Part shown: in pieces, positions 55,338 to 64,000 of the stretch
Layout: every line of letters begins with the position of its first letter
Numbering within the stretch: position 1 is the stretch's first letter
Source: Hyphomicrobiaceae bacterium
GTDB lineage: Bacteria > Pseudomonadota > Alphaproteobacteria > Rhizobiales > Hyphomicrobiaceae
Assembly: GCA_021775735.1 (NCBI GenBank)
Contig: JAJFHG010000029.1
Location: 1-64,000 of the forward strand
Direction: 5' to 3'
Length of the DNA: 64,000 bases
The notes under the pieces: generated by a model
The model's database searches: none
Told to the model about the DNA's origin: nothing
The model's input: only the letters and a program-made list of their open reading frames with translations
Program-made: the position numbers and the translations under genes

Positions 55338-55955
55338 TTAAGCGTCGTCAGACTTTGAGCTTTCATCGTCTGCCGCTTCATCTGCGCCTTCACTGTCAGC
55401 TTTGCGTTCGCCGTCTTCGCCAGCGTCGTCTTCAGAGAAGGTTTCCAGCTCAACCCCTTCCTCTTGAACCACCGTAACGTCTTCACCACGGGCCTGACGT
55501 TGGGCTTCATCGTCAGAGCGTGCAACGTTCAATGTGATCTTGACGGACACTTCCGGATGCAGGGAGACGCTGAGCTCGTGAAGTCCAAGCGTTTTGATGG
55601 GACGATCCAGGATCACTTGGTTACGGTCGAGTGTGAACCCGCCTTCGGTAACAACCTCGGCGATATCACGTGTTGAAACCGACCCATACAGCTGCCCTGT
55701 GTCACCTGCCGTGCGAATGACCACAAAGCTCTCGCCATTGAGTTTTTCGGCAACTGCATCAGCTTCGGTTTTGCGTTCTAAATTGGCTGCTTCAAGTTGG
55801 GTGCGCTGGGTTTCGAAATGAGCGCGGTTTTCTTTTGTAGCGCGTAGCGCCATCTTTTGTGGCAACAGGAAGTTGCGCGCGTAGCCATCGCGAACGGTGA
55901 CTTCATCGCCCATTTGGCCAAGTCTGCCGATACGTTGCATTAGAATAACTTGCAT
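55338..55955 (-). CDS. rplI: 50S ribosomal protein L9
   Basis: A 205-residue L9. The N-terminal RNA-binding domain is canonical ([38 protein letters not shown]), followed by the long connecting helix and the C-terminal domain ([34 protein letters not shown]). About 45 extra residues at the end form a highly acidic tail (E/D/S-rich). Alphaproteobacterial L9 is often extended, but the tail is striking here. Good GAGACTC-type leader before ATG 55955. Confidence 0.96.
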   Translation of the reverse strand: MQVILMQRIGRLGQMGDEVTVRDGYARNFLLPQKMALRATKENRAHFETQRTQLEAANLERKTEADAVAEKLNGESFVVIRTAGDTGQLYGSVSTRDIAEVVTEGGFTLDRNQVILDRPIKTLGLHELSVSLHPEVSVKITLNVARSDDEAQRQARGEDVTVVQEEGVELETFSEDDAGEDGERKADSEGADEAADDESSKSDDA

Positions 55956-55982
55956 TTTGAGAGTCTCCTTGAGATCGTAAAT

Positions 55983-56993
55983 TTAAGTTGGGTGTGAAGG
56001 GGTGATGGGTGTGTCTGGCGGGCCGCCAAATTTGGAGCGCAGCCTGAGAAATGTTTCGGAAATGCCAAGCAGGATAACGATCAACATCACGCCCTTGGCA
56101 AACAGCAGGCCAATGTAAAGCGCCCAAAGTGCAAACGGACGCCACGGGTTGCCGCGCGTCGTATAGTGAATAACAGCCAAACCAAGCAGCAGAAATGCAA
56201 ACAGGAGGGCACCCAATGCCGCAGCAGCGAATGTGGCCATGGGTTGGGGCAGGAGTGTTGCGGCCATCGTGAGTGCCAGGGCCAAAGCGGTACCCGTTGG
56301 GTAGGTGATGGCGGCCAAATCTGGCCATGGGCGTTCAAGTTGTTCTGAGGCGTGCGTGACGCGTGCTGAAATCCAAAGGCTGAATAGCATGCTTGAGGCA
56401 ATCGCAATGGCACCGCCTGCCGGCATCATGGCAATCGCCAGCTTGGTCATCGTGGCGATATTTTCATCGCTCATCGGTGCGCTGGAGGAGATCTCTGACA
56501 CACTTGATTTAATCGTTTCAGCTATTTTCTTTTCAAGTTCACCGACAAAGGCTGGATCGGTGACGCCAAAAGCGAGGAGCAACCCAACAGCGGTCAGCGC
56601 GGCAAGCCCCACAGCCCATATGATCAAACGCCCGACGGGATACCATTCGAGCCTGGTTTCAGTTGAAGCCTGCGGATTGGGCTGCGTGATACTTTCATCT
56701 GCAGGACGTGAAAGACCCGCTAGATAGACCAGCACCACCATGGGGAGTGCCTGGGTCATGGCAAAGACGGCTGTGAGCACCGGATGGCTCGTAAGCGCGC
56801 CAATGAGGCCCGTGCCAGCAATGCCTGCCACGAGGCCGGTACGCCAGCCCCAGCCCAGGCCGGCAAGAGCTATGGCAAGTGGCGTCAGTGCAAAAAACAC
56901 TGCGCGCATTTGCATTGGACCAGTGCTTGCCGAAACAAACACCACCGCCGACACCAGGCCGGCACCAAGTCCTATGAGCCACCGTTGAGGCAT
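55983..56993 (-). CDS. DUF2232 family membrane protein
   Basis: A 336-residue polytopic membrane protein with about eight helices, starting WLIGLGAGLVSAVVFVSAS and PLAIALAGLGWGWRTGLVAGI. A mid-protein loop (EKKIAETIKSSVSEIS) is predicted soluble. DUF2232 proteins sit between rpsR and rplI in many alphaproteobacteria; function unknown, with resemblance to small-molecule transporter or ECF S-component-like folds. Start at ATG 56993, where the first helix begins; the frame is open to 57059. Confidence 0.85.
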   Translation of the reverse strand: MPQRWLIGLGAGLVSAVVFVSASTGPMQMRAVFFALTPLAIALAGLGWGWRTGLVAGIAGTGLIGALTSHPVLTAVFAMTQALPMVVLVYLAGLSRPADESITQPNPQASTETRLEWYPVGRLIIWAVGLAALTAVGLLLAFGVTDPAFVGELEKKIAETIKSSVSEISSSAPMSDENIATMTKLAIAMMPAGGAIAIASSMLFSLWISARVTHASEQLERPWPDLAAITYPTGTALALALTMAATLLPQPMATFAAAALGALLFAFLLLGLAVIHYTTRGNPWRPFALWALYIGLLFAKGVMLIVILLGISETFLRLRSKFGGPPDTPITPSHPT

Positions 56994-57127
56994 TTGATAA
57001 GCTGTCCCGCGATTGTCGCGGTTAGAGATGGAACCCGCGATAAAACGGTTCCATCCCAACCAGGTATTGTTGCGTTTAACTACCCAATCACAAGCTTGAT
57101 GAGTAGCACATTAAAGTCTGATGCAAT

Positions 57128-57373
57128 CTATTGGATCACATAAGGCAGTAGGCCGAGGAAACGTGCGCGTTTAATAGCGCGCGCCAATTCACGTTGCTTC
57201 TTGGCAGAAACAGCCGTGATACGGCTTGGTACGATCTTGCCACGCTCGGACACATAGCGGCCGAGCAGGCGGACATCTTTGTAATCAATCTTTGGCGATT
57301 GATCAGATGAAAACGGACAAGTCTTGCGGCGGCGATGAAAAGGGCGACGCGCAGCGATTTGAGTCATAGCCAT
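57128..57373 (-). CDS. rpsR: 30S ribosomal protein S18
   Basis: An 81-residue S18 with the canonical RRKTCPFS near the N-terminus, [43 protein letters not shown] in shorter recognisable blocks, and FLGLLPYVI at the end. It binds S6 in the platform of the 30S subunit. Located 23 nt after rpsF. Confidence 0.97.
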   Translation of the reverse strand: MAMTQIAARRPFHRRRKTCPFSSDQSPKIDYKDVRLLGRYVSERGKIVPSRITAVSAKKQRELARAIKRARFLGLLPYVIQ

Positions 57374-57396
57374 AACGATAGTCTCCGATAAATCTT

Positions 57397-57819
57397 TTAA
57401 GAATCGCGACGAGGTGGACGTGGACCACGATCTCCACGGTCACGATCTCCACCGCGACCACCACGTGGCCCGCCCCGGCCACCGCGATCATCGCGGTCTG
57501 ACTTGCGCATCATGACGGAGGGTTCAGTTTCATGCTCGTCGACCTTCAAAGTCATGTGGCGAATAACGTCTGTTGCCAGGCTCATGCGTCGCTCCATTTC
57601 AGCGACAGCCTCAGGAGCAGAGTCAAGGTTCAACAGCGTGTAGTGCGCTTTGCGGTTCTTTTTGATTTTGTATGCAAGCGACTTTACACCCCAGTACTCA
57701 GACTTGGCGACTTTGCCGCCTGCTTCCGTAATGATGTCAGAGAATTCTTTGGTCAGCGCTTCAACTTGTTGCGCTGATACGTCCTGGCGTATCAGGAACA
57801 CATGCTCATAAAGCGGCAT
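57397..57819 (-). CDS. rpsF: 30S ribosomal protein S6
   Basis: A 140-residue S6. The N-terminal 95 residues are a standard ferredoxin-like S6 domain ([57 protein letters not shown]). The last ~30 residues are an Arg/Gly/Asp-rich tail ([20 protein letters not shown]) far more basic than the core. First gene of the rpsF-rpsR-DUF2232-rplI operon, divergent from fabD. Confidence 0.96.
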   Translation of the reverse strand: MPLYEHVFLIRQDVSAQQVEALTKEFSDIITEAGGKVAKSEYWGVKSLAYKIKKNRKAHYTLLNLDSAPEAVAEMERRMSLATDVIRHMTLKVDEHETEPSVMMRKSDRDDRGGRGGPRGGRGGDRDRGDRGPRPPRRDS

Positions 57820-58352
57820 GGGTATTGGCCTTTCTTTTTAATCAACACGTGCACGCTTTTTTGGGTGTGCAGTGCCGCAGGGCAGGTGCCCTGATCTCAT
57901 AATCCCACATCGGCGCTGAGCCCCTTATGGCCACGAGAAAGGCCACGAGGAATTCCAAAAGAGCGAAGACACTAGGGGAGACGGCCAGATCTGCTGACCT
58001 CCTGATGACCTGACAGGCTGCCTGTCATCAGTCGCCCCCTTCAGCCCTCGACCGAAGTGGATGAAGGCCGGTTTATACGGGATTTTGGCCGCTAATCAAG
58101 GTGTTCCGGCGAGACCTCTTCACGCACCCAACAGATCGTCTTGAAGCATCCGATCCTGCGCCAAGGGTCCAACCTGAGCTTGAGGGCTCATATATGAAGC
58201 AGGCAGATGCCTTGACAGGCGGGCTACCCGCATGGCTAGAGCAGGGTCTATCCGCGCTTGATTGACGGAGGACGGGACCCAGCCCTCGGGCATTGCACCC
58301 CCATCTGCCGGGACTAAAGTGCGTCCACACACGTTATCATGAGGAATTTTAT
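57820..58352. other. 533-bp divergent intergenic region between rpsF and fabD
   Basis: Holds the promoters of the ribosomal operon (leftward) and of the fab cluster (rightward). A hairpin at 58003-58030 (GACAGG 58012-58017 / CCTGTC 58021-58026, extended by TGAT/ATCA) is the clearest structure. Open frames at 58073-58332 (minus) lack a recognisable product. The fabD ribosome binding site GAGGAA is at about 58341-58346. Confidence 0.5.
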
Positions 58353-59300
58353 ATGACGCGTGCGCTCATTTTCCCAGGTCAAGGCAGCCAGGCCGTCGGC
58401 ATGGGCAAGGCTTTGGCTGAGGCCTCATCTGCCGCACGGGCGGTTTTTGAAGAGGTTGATGCAGCCCTGGAGCAGAATTTGTCTCAGATTATGTGGGACG
58501 GCCCGCTTGAAACTTTAACCCTCACAGAGAATGCCCAACCAGCCCTCATGGCCGCCTCAATGGCCGTCGTGAAGGCACTGGAAACCGAGCATGGTTTTTC
58601 GATTAGCGACAAAGTCGCTTTCGTTGCCGGCCATTCCCTTGGCGAATATTCAGCTCTTGCGGCCGCTGGTGCGCTGACCATTGGCGATGCAGCGCGCCTT
58701 CTTAAACTGCGCGGTCAGGCCATGCAAAAAGCTGTTCCGGTTGGAAAAGGTGCAATGGCCGCGTTACTCGGTGTTGACCGTGCTGTTGCAGAGAAGGTGG
58801 CAGAAAAAGCAGCTGATGGCGAAGTCTGCCAGATTGCCAATGACAATGATCCGATGCAGGTTGTGTTGTCAGGATCCAAAACGGCGATTGATCGCGTGCA
58901 AGAAATTGGCAAAGAATTTGGCGTGCGCCGTGCTGTGCTGCTGCCTGTTTCCGCACCGTTTCATTGTGCGTTGATGCAACCTGCCGCAAACGCCATGGCG
59001 GCCGCACTCAATGACGTGGATATGAAGCCACCTGTTGTTCCGCTGATTGCAAATGTCAAAGCAGGTCCACTGACAGACCCGGGTGAAATCAAACGTAGTT
59101 TGGTGGAGCAGGTGACAGGGACAGTGCGCTGGCGTGAAAGTATTTCCTACATGACAGCCAATGGCGTCACGGACTTTTATGAACTCGGATCCGGCAAAGT
59201 GCTCGCCGGATTGGTGAAACGCATCGAAAGATCAGCCAATGCTCGCAGTTTGCAAACTGTGGCAGATATTGAAGCTGCGCTGACAGAACTCAACGCATAA
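58353..59300 (+). CDS. fabD: malonyl-CoA--ACP transacylase
   Basis: A 315-residue FabD, loading malonyl units onto ACP. Opens with ALIFPGQGSQAVGMG; active Ser95 in GHSLGEYSALAAAG; His in APFHCALMQPA; oxyanion-region Gln in PGQGSQ. ATG 58353 is preceded by GAGGAA; the longer frame to 58293 has no signal. First gene of the fabD-fabG-acpP-fabF-mltG-yicC run. Confidence 0.96.
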   Translation: MTRALIFPGQGSQAVGMGKALAEASSAARAVFEEVDAALEQNLSQIMWDGPLETLTLTENAQPALMAASMAVVKALETEHGFSISDKVAFVAGHSLGEYSALAAAGALTIGDAARLLKLRGQAMQKAVPVGKGAMAALLGVDRAVAEKVAEKAADGEVCQIANDNDPMQVVLSGSKTAIDRVQEIGKEFGVRRAVLLPVSAPFHCALMQPAANAMAAALNDVDMKPPVVPLIANVKAGPLTDPGEIKRSLVEQVTGTVRWRESISYMTANGVTDFYELGSGKVLAGLVKRIERSANARSLQTVADIEAALTELNA

Positions 59301-59311
59301 GAGGACAGTTT

Positions 59312-60055
59312 ATGTTTGATCTCACAGGAAAACACGCTCTTGTCACGGGCGCTACAGGCGGCATTGGTGAATCCATTGCGCGCCAACTTCACAGCGCTGG
59401 GGCAACGGTTGCCGTCTCTGGGCGACGCGCCGATAAACTTGAAGCTTTAGCCAAGGAGCTCGGCGATCGCGCGCATGTCGTGCCCTGCGATCTGGCAAAT
59501 CCTGACGATGTTGCCAAACTAATCGACAACGCCGTAAAGGCGATGGGGCAGATCGATATCCTGGTTAACAATGCAGGCCTCACCAAAGACAATCTGTTTA
59601 TGGTTATGAAGGATGAGCAATGGGATGACGTTATTGCCGTCAATCTTACCTCGACATTCAAGCTGATGCGGGCTGCCACGCGCGCCATGTTGAGAAACAA
59701 GTCTGGCTATGGGCGGATCATCAATATTTCGTCTGTCTCAGCCGTGATCGGGAATCCAGGCCAGGGTAACTACGCGGCTTCAAAAGCCGGTATGATTGGC
59801 ATGACCAAATCGTTGGCCCGTGAAGTTGCAAATCGTGGCATCACCGCCAATTGCATCGCGCCAGGCTTTATTGCGACCCCCATGACTGACGTTCTCAATG
59901 ACAAGCAAAAATCTGAAATATCGCAGCATATTCCAGCCAAGCGCTTCGGGGCTCCTGACGATATCGCGGCGGGAACGGTCTACTTGGCCAGCCAATCTGC
60001 TGGATACGTGACGGGCCAGACCCTTCACATCAACGGTGGGATGTTAATGGTCTAG
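59312..60055 (+). CDS. fabG: 3-oxoacyl-ACP reductase
   Basis: A 247-residue NADPH-dependent SDR reducing 3-oxoacyl-ACP. TGATGGIGES is the cofactor motif, NNAGLTKDNLFMVMKDEQWDD is the FabG-typical block, with Ser in NISSVSAVIGNPGQGNYAASKAG containing the YxxxK pair. C-terminus GQTLHINGGMLMV is canonical. GAGGACAG precedes the ATG; 11 nt after fabD. Confidence 0.96.
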   Translation: MFDLTGKHALVTGATGGIGESIARQLHSAGATVAVSGRRADKLEALAKELGDRAHVVPCDLANPDDVAKLIDNAVKAMGQIDILVNNAGLTKDNLFMVMKDEQWDDVIAVNLTSTFKLMRAATRAMLRNKSGYGRIINISSVSAVIGNPGQGNYAASKAGMIGMTKSLAREVANRGITANCIAPGFIATPMTDVLNDKQKSEISQHIPAKRFGAPDDIAAGTVYLASQSAGYVTGQTLHINGGMLMV

Positions 60056-60398
60056 GACCCGGCTCCAAGGCCGGAGCATCGGGGCAGATGACCGGATTTG
60101 AGGGGTTTCCGGTGGGCTCAGGGCCCCTGGCCAACCCCCTAGAAACGTGTTAACGAGCCTCGTTTTTTGCTGCACAGCCGCGCAAAAAGCCCTATCCAAC
60201 GGAACGCGCTTGACCGCAATGTCGGATGCAGTCCAGGTTCTGTCCTTTGAACAGAGTGCAGATCATCGACGAGACCCAATAAACAACGAGAGTTGTGCAG
60301 GGATTTCGGCAATAAATCAGGCAGTAAAGCCTTGCAACCGGTCCCACATTGGGCCCATATCGAAACCGAGTTTGAAGTAAAAGACTAAAGGAAGAACG
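60056..60398. other. 343-bp fabG-acpP intergenic region
   Basis: No gene. A GCTCC/GGAGC hairpin lies at 60063-60078 just after fabG, and a weak AACGA/TCGTT hairpin (60152-60164) runs into six T (60163-60168), a possible terminator. acpP thus probably has its own promoter in the second half, consistent with the high expression expected of ACP. Confidence 0.45.
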
Positions 60399-60644
60399 AT
60401 GAGCGATGTCGCGGAGCGCGTGAAGAAGATTGTGGTTGAGCATCTTGGAGTGGAAGCCGAAAAAGTGACCGGCAATGCCAGTTTCATTGATGACCTTGGC
60501 GCTGACAGCTTAGACACCGTCGAGCTAGTGATGGCGTTTGAGGAAGAGTTTGGTTGTGAAATTCCAGACGATGCAGCAGAGCACATCCTGACGGTGGGTG
60601 ACGCTGTAAAATTCCTCGAAAAGAATGGGTCATCAGCAGCTTAA
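60399..60644 (+). CDS. acpP: acyl carrier protein
   Basis: An 81-residue acidic four-helix carrier. The phosphopantetheine site is Ser37 in [26 protein letters not shown] precedes the ATG. Standard housekeeping AcpP; carries acyl chains for FabD, FabG, FabF and for lipid A synthesis. Confidence 0.98.
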   Translation: MSDVAERVKKIVVEHLGVEAEKVTGNASFIDDLGADSLDTVELVMAFEEEFGCEIPDDAAEHILTVGDAVKFLEKNGSSAA

Positions 60645-60938
60645 TCCCTGTGATGATCTGGCTTATTTTCGTATCGCCGGTATCAACTATTACAAGGATG
60701 CTGTGTCGAATACGACGAGGTGGCGTTTTAAGGCGGCGCGGATGATTAATCCGCCCGCTTTCGTTTCGACTAGGTGCGTGTGAGCTTGTCGGCAAACCAC
60801 CACCAGCTGATGCAAATTCAAAAGCACAGCGAAACAAACGAAACGTCACGGGGGACACACGTAACCTGCGCCCGGCATCCGTCAAGGTATGTAGTGGGTG
60901 GTTACAACTCTTAAATTGAAACACTTTGGGTGAGCGCT

Positions 60939-62201
60939 ATGCGTCGAGTCGTTGTCACAGGGTTGGGATTGGTCACCCCGGTAGGCTGCGGTGTTGAGGC
61001 ATCCTGGTCCAACTTGCTTGCCGGTGGCAATGGTGCCCGCCGCGTCGAAGAGTTTGAAGTCTCCGACATTGCCTCCCAAATCGGTTGTTTTGTGCCTCGT
61101 GGGGCCACAGAAGATGGCAAGTTTAACGCTAACGACTGGATGGAGCCTAAAGAGCAACGCAAGGTCGATGATTTCATCGTCTATGCACTTGCAGCATCCG
61201 ATCAAGCGATCGCAGACTCTGGTTTTGAACCAAAAACAGATGAGGAAAAAGAACGCGCTGGTGTTCTTATTGGCTCCGGTATTGGTGGCCTGTCTGGCAT
61301 CGCCGACACATCTCTTCTACTGAAGGAAAAAGGCCCTCGACGGGTTTCACCGTTCTTTATTCCAGGACGCTTGATCAATCTTGCGTCTGGTTATGTGTCT
61401 ATTCGCCACCAGCTTAAAGGTCCGAACCACGCGGTTGTAACCGCTTGCTCAACGGGCTCGCACGCGATTGGTGATGCTGCCCGTTTGATTGCGCTTGATG
61501 ATGCCGATGTCATGGTCGCAGGCGGAACGGAGAGCCCGATCTGTCGTATTGCGCTTGCAGGTTTTGCTGCGTGTCGCGCGTTGTCAACGGGCTTCAACGA
61601 CGATCCGCAAAAAGCCTCTCGTCCCTATGACAAAGATCGCGATGGTTTTGTTATTGGTGAGGGCGCGGGCATTGTAATCCTAGAAGAGTATGAGCACGCC
61701 AAAGCACGGGGTGCCAAAATTTACGGTGAAGTTATCGGCTACGGTATGTCCGGGGATGCCTATCACATCACGGCGCCATCTGAATCCGGAGACGGTGCCT
61801 ATCGTTGCATGAAGAATGCGATGAAACGTGCTGGCGTTTCTGGCCCAGACATTGACTACGTCAACGCACACGGCACCTCAACGCCAATGGGCGATGAGAT
61901 TGAGTTGAAAGCGGTTGAACGTTTGTTTGGCAATTCGGCTGGCGATCTTGCGATGTCATCGACCAAATCTGCGATTGGACACCTGCTTGGTGCGGCTGGT
62001 GCCGTCGAAGCCATTTTCTCGCTTTTGGCCATACGCGATAACATCGTTCCGCCGACACTTAACCTTGATAACCCGTCGGTTGAAACGGCGATTGACCTGG
62101 CCCCTCATAAAGCAAAAGAGCGTGAAATCTCGACCGTCTTGTCCAATTCGTTCGGTTTTGGTGGCACCAATGCATCACTTATTATGCGTCAGATCGACTA
62201 A
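60939..62201 (+). CDS. fabF: beta-ketoacyl-ACP synthase II
   Basis: A 420-residue KAS II. The N-terminus RRVVVTGLGLVTPVGCG is canonical. The triad is the Cys in VTACSTGSHAIGD, His in NAHGTSTPMGDE and His in TKSAIGHLLGAAG. C-terminal SNSFGFGGTNASL. I choose ATG 60939, preceded by GGGTGAG, over the GTG at 60930. It follows acpP by 294 nt, a gap with no recognised feature. The second FabF-like gene in this window is at the left edge. Confidence 0.96.
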   Translation: MRRVVVTGLGLVTPVGCGVEASWSNLLAGGNGARRVEEFEVSDIASQIGCFVPRGATEDGKFNANDWMEPKEQRKVDDFIVYALAASDQAIADSGFEPKTDEEKERAGVLIGSGIGGLSGIADTSLLLKEKGPRRVSPFFIPGRLINLASGYVSIRHQLKGPNHAVVTACSTGSHAIGDAARLIALDDADVMVAGGTESPICRIALAGFAACRALSTGFNDDPQKASRPYDKDRDGFVIGEGAGIVILEEYEHAKARGAKIYGEVIGYGMSGDAYHITAPSESGDGAYRCMKNAMKRAGVSGPDIDYVNAHGTSTPMGDEIELKAVERLFGNSAGDLAMSSTKSAIGHLLGAAGAVEAIFSLLAIRDNIVPPTLNLDNPSVETAIDLAPHKAKEREISTVLSNSFGFGGTNASLIMRQID

Positions 62202-62379
62202 ACTGAGCGCTGACGCAGTGGTGAGGATAACAGCTGGCCGGGCTATTCCGTCTTTCGCCATAATTATCACTACCCTCTCGGCACATCTTAGGGGCTGTCT
62301 TTGAAGCCCTGTTCGGCTCGCCAGCCAATTGGCCGAACGTGATTACGTCGAGAACACATCAACTTGGTGGAAACGGACA

Positions 62380-63762
62380 ATGTCTGATCATCGCCGCGAC
62401 ACACCACCACCACTTTCCGTCCATGGCGGTGTCCGCCCACGTAGCCCCGCTGAAGCGCTGGAACCCAGTCGTGCGCCCCGGCGCCCGCCCCGCAAGCGAC
62501 GCAAACCGCAATCACGCCGTTTGAGCCGTTTCGTGCGTATTTTCTCCGGCATCTTGACCATGACGCTGGTTATACTTTTTGCGTTGGTGGCACTGAGCAG
62601 CGCACTTTCTTATCAGTTTCAACGGCCAGGCCCGTTGCAGGTCACGCAAACAGTTTCTATCCCCAAGGGTGAAGGACGAATCCAAATCGCACAACGCTTG
62701 GAGCGCGATGGCATCATTTCAAGTCGCTACGCGTTTTTGGCTGGCTATCTGACGCGTAGCGGCTGGCGCACTAAGCCTGGGATGGATCTGAAAGCGGGTG
62801 AGTACGAAATTAAAAAGGGCGCAAGTATGCGCGAAGTGCTCGACACGTTGATCAAGGGGAAGTCGGTTCTTTATAAAGTGACCATCCCAGAGGGGTTGAC
62901 CAGTGAACAAATCGTGGCGCGCTTAAACGCTGCTTCCAATCTGACAGGTGAAATCACAAGCATACCGGCTGAGGGCACGATACTGCCCGACACCTACAGT
63001 TTTTCTAAAGAGGCAGACCGCAATGAGCTGCTTGCGCGCATGATGGCGGATCATAACAAGATTTTGGCGGCGCTTTGGGAAAAGCGGCAACCGGATTTAC
63101 CGATCTCTTCACCGGAAGAAGCGGTCGTTTTAGCGTCGATTGTTGAGAAAGAAACAGGACGCGCTGATGAGCGTGACCGTGTTGCGAGCGTATTTGTCAA
63201 TCGCTTGAAAAAGGAGATGCGCTTGCAGTCCGATCCAACCATTATCTATGGCATCGTCAAGGGAAAGGGCGGTCTGGGGCGCCCAATCACGAAAAAAGAC
63301 ATTGCTGAAAAGACTGACTACAACACGTATCGTATCAATGGGCTGCCGCCGGGTCCGATCTGCAACCCTGGTCGCGCGGCGCTGGCTGCAACCTTGAACC
63401 CAGCACAAACCAAAGACCTATTTTTTGTTGCCAATGAAACCGGCGGGCACACATTTACAAAAACGCTCAAGGACCACAATGCCGCCGTTGCAAAGTGGCG
63501 TCTGATTGAACGACAACGTCGTCAACAGCGTGCGCAAAAAGACGCGCAACAAGCCAAAGTCACCACCCTTCTAGATACCGATATTGCAATCCCCAACCCC
63601 TCAACAAGCGAAGTGGTCGTTGCGCCGATTGCCAAAAAAGCAGCGTCTCAGACCAAGATAGCCGCGAAGGCTACTGGTGACGCCCAATCAGCATCCGGAG
63701 AACCCCTGAAGGGCTTGCGTACCTCGACTGTGCCCCTGCCCATTCGCCGACCTGCTCAATAA
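62380..63762 (+). CDS. mltG: endolytic transglycosylase MltG
   Basis: A 460-residue inner-membrane protein that cuts nascent glycan strands and ends their elongation. A ~65-residue basic, Pro/Arg-rich cytoplasmic N-terminus precedes one helix (ILTMTLVILFALVALSSAL). A LysM-like subdomain (VSIPKGEGRIQIAQRLERDG) is followed by the YceG core with catalytic Glu in ASIVEKETGRADER and NTYRINGLPPGPICNPG. An unconserved ~90-residue Ala/Lys tail ends the protein. ATG 62380 is chosen; the frame is open to 62329. 178 nt after fabF. Confidence 0.94.
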   Translation: MSDHRRDTPPPLSVHGGVRPRSPAEALEPSRAPRRPPRKRRKPQSRRLSRFVRIFSGILTMTLVILFALVALSSALSYQFQRPGPLQVTQTVSIPKGEGRIQIAQRLERDGIISSRYAFLAGYLTRSGWRTKPGMDLKAGEYEIKKGASMREVLDTLIKGKSVLYKVTIPEGLTSEQIVARLNAASNLTGEITSIPAEGTILPDTYSFSKEADRNELLARMMADHNKILAALWEKRQPDLPISSPEEAVVLASIVEKETGRADERDRVASVFVNRLKKEMRLQSDPTIIYGIVKGKGGLGRPITKKDIAEKTDYNTYRINGLPPGPICNPGRAALAATLNPAQTKDLFFVANETGGHTFTKTLKDHNAAVAKWRLIERQRRQQRAQKDAQQAKVTTLLDTDIAIPNPSTSEVVVAPIAKKAASQTKIAAKATGDAQSASGEPLKGLRTSTVPLPIRRPAQ

Positions 63763-63958
63763 GTCCGGGTTGCGTAATGCACTTTGTGGCGCCTGCACGA
63801 CAGCCGCTGATATGAGAACTTAACGGTCTCACACATCTTCACGGTTCCCATGGTTTGGATTGGTGGCAAAACGCTCTACACTCCGAGCCGAATCTACAAA
63901 CGCGACGTGACCCTAAGAGCAGCGCCTCCAGGATGACACGTCCAATTCTGGTGATGCT

Positions 63959-64000
63959 ATGGCTCTCAATTCAATGACGGGATTTGGTCGCAGCAGCGGT
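63959..64000 (+). CDS. YicC/YloC family endoribonuclease (3' part beyond the window)
   Basis: Only 14 codons are inside the window, but they read MALNSMTGFGRSSG, the highly conserved YicC-family opening (SMTGFGR). The position after mltG is also the usual one in alphaproteobacteria, normally followed by gmk. E. coli YicC is a ribonuclease implicated in small-RNA turnover. Confidence 0.75.
   Translation, partial: MALNSMTGFGRSSG

Noticed and set aside
58073-58332. Small genes in the rpsF-fabD gap
   Set aside because: Two overlapping minus-strand frames cover the same bases with no product signature or ribosome binding site; more likely leader and promoter DNA.

Overview
The window reads as a chromosomal stretch of an alphaproteobacterium, most likely near the Hyphomicrobiales/rhizobial side. 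The call rests on gene content and order, not a database search: a phosphatidylcholine synthase, an IalB-family secreted protein, a malyl-CoA lyase, the blocks glmU-glmS / DUF502 / recG / sdhE / mfd and tmk-holB-metG-tatD-phnP-like, and the rpsF-rpsR-DUF2232-rplI block facing away from fabD-fabG-acpP-fabF-mltG-yicC. No rRNA, CRISPR array, transposase, integrase or plasmid gene was seen. Most of the window is dense core housekeeping DNA.

Layout. 1-3600: 3' part of a FabF-like ketosynthase, two tandem cyclophilin-like genes, a WaaE-like glycosyltransferase and a two-helix membrane protein. 3600-7750: a secreted hypothetical protein, tRNA-Ile2(CAT), a SIMPL-domain periplasmic protein, and a minus-strand group yjbQ / NTF2-like / GNAT / carbon-nitrogen hydrolase. 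7840-11715: the tRNA hydroxylase TrhO and the complete EF-P lysylation set (epmB, epmA, efp). 11747-14713: a possible papain-like protein, a YpfJ-type zinc peptidase and a SPOR protein. 15198-27281: glmU, glmS, TPR/SPOR protein, DUF502, recG, sdhE, mfd. 27308-38033: acyl-CoA synthetase, YejA-like binding protein, IalB protein, hspQ, malyl-CoA lyase, lipid A acyltransferase, UbiH-family monooxygenase, a small secreted protein, pcs.

38113-39784 is the one clearly accessory segment: a micro-island of about 1.6 kb between an intact tRNA-Ser(TGA) gene and a 63-bp imperfect copy of that gene's 3' part. It has no integrase and carries two convergent genes for unrecognised membrane-anchored proteins. 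This is the best candidate for something undescribed.

40113-47624: rlpA, a D,D-carboxypeptidase, then tmk-holB-metG-tatD-phnP-like with overlapping start/stop codons. 47676-57819, minus strand: rpsF-rpsR-DUF2232-rplI (ending in a strong terminator), then dnaB, alr, radA, cvpA, purF, SDR. 58353-64000: fabD, fabG, acpP, fabF, mltG and the first codons of a yicC-family gene.

Theme. Many genes serve the envelope: UDP-GlcNAc supply (glmS, glmU), D-alanine (alr), peptidoglycan remodelling (dacC-like, rlpA, mltG, two SPOR proteins), lipid A and core LPS (lpxL-like, GT2), phospholipid (pcs) and fatty acid synthesis. The rest are mainly replication/repair (dnaB, holB, recG, mfd, radA, tmk) and translation (efp with its modification enzymes, metG, S6, S18, L9, trhO). 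Several starts were moved inward from the longest open frame where a ribosome binding site or family N-terminus favours it; each such entry says so.
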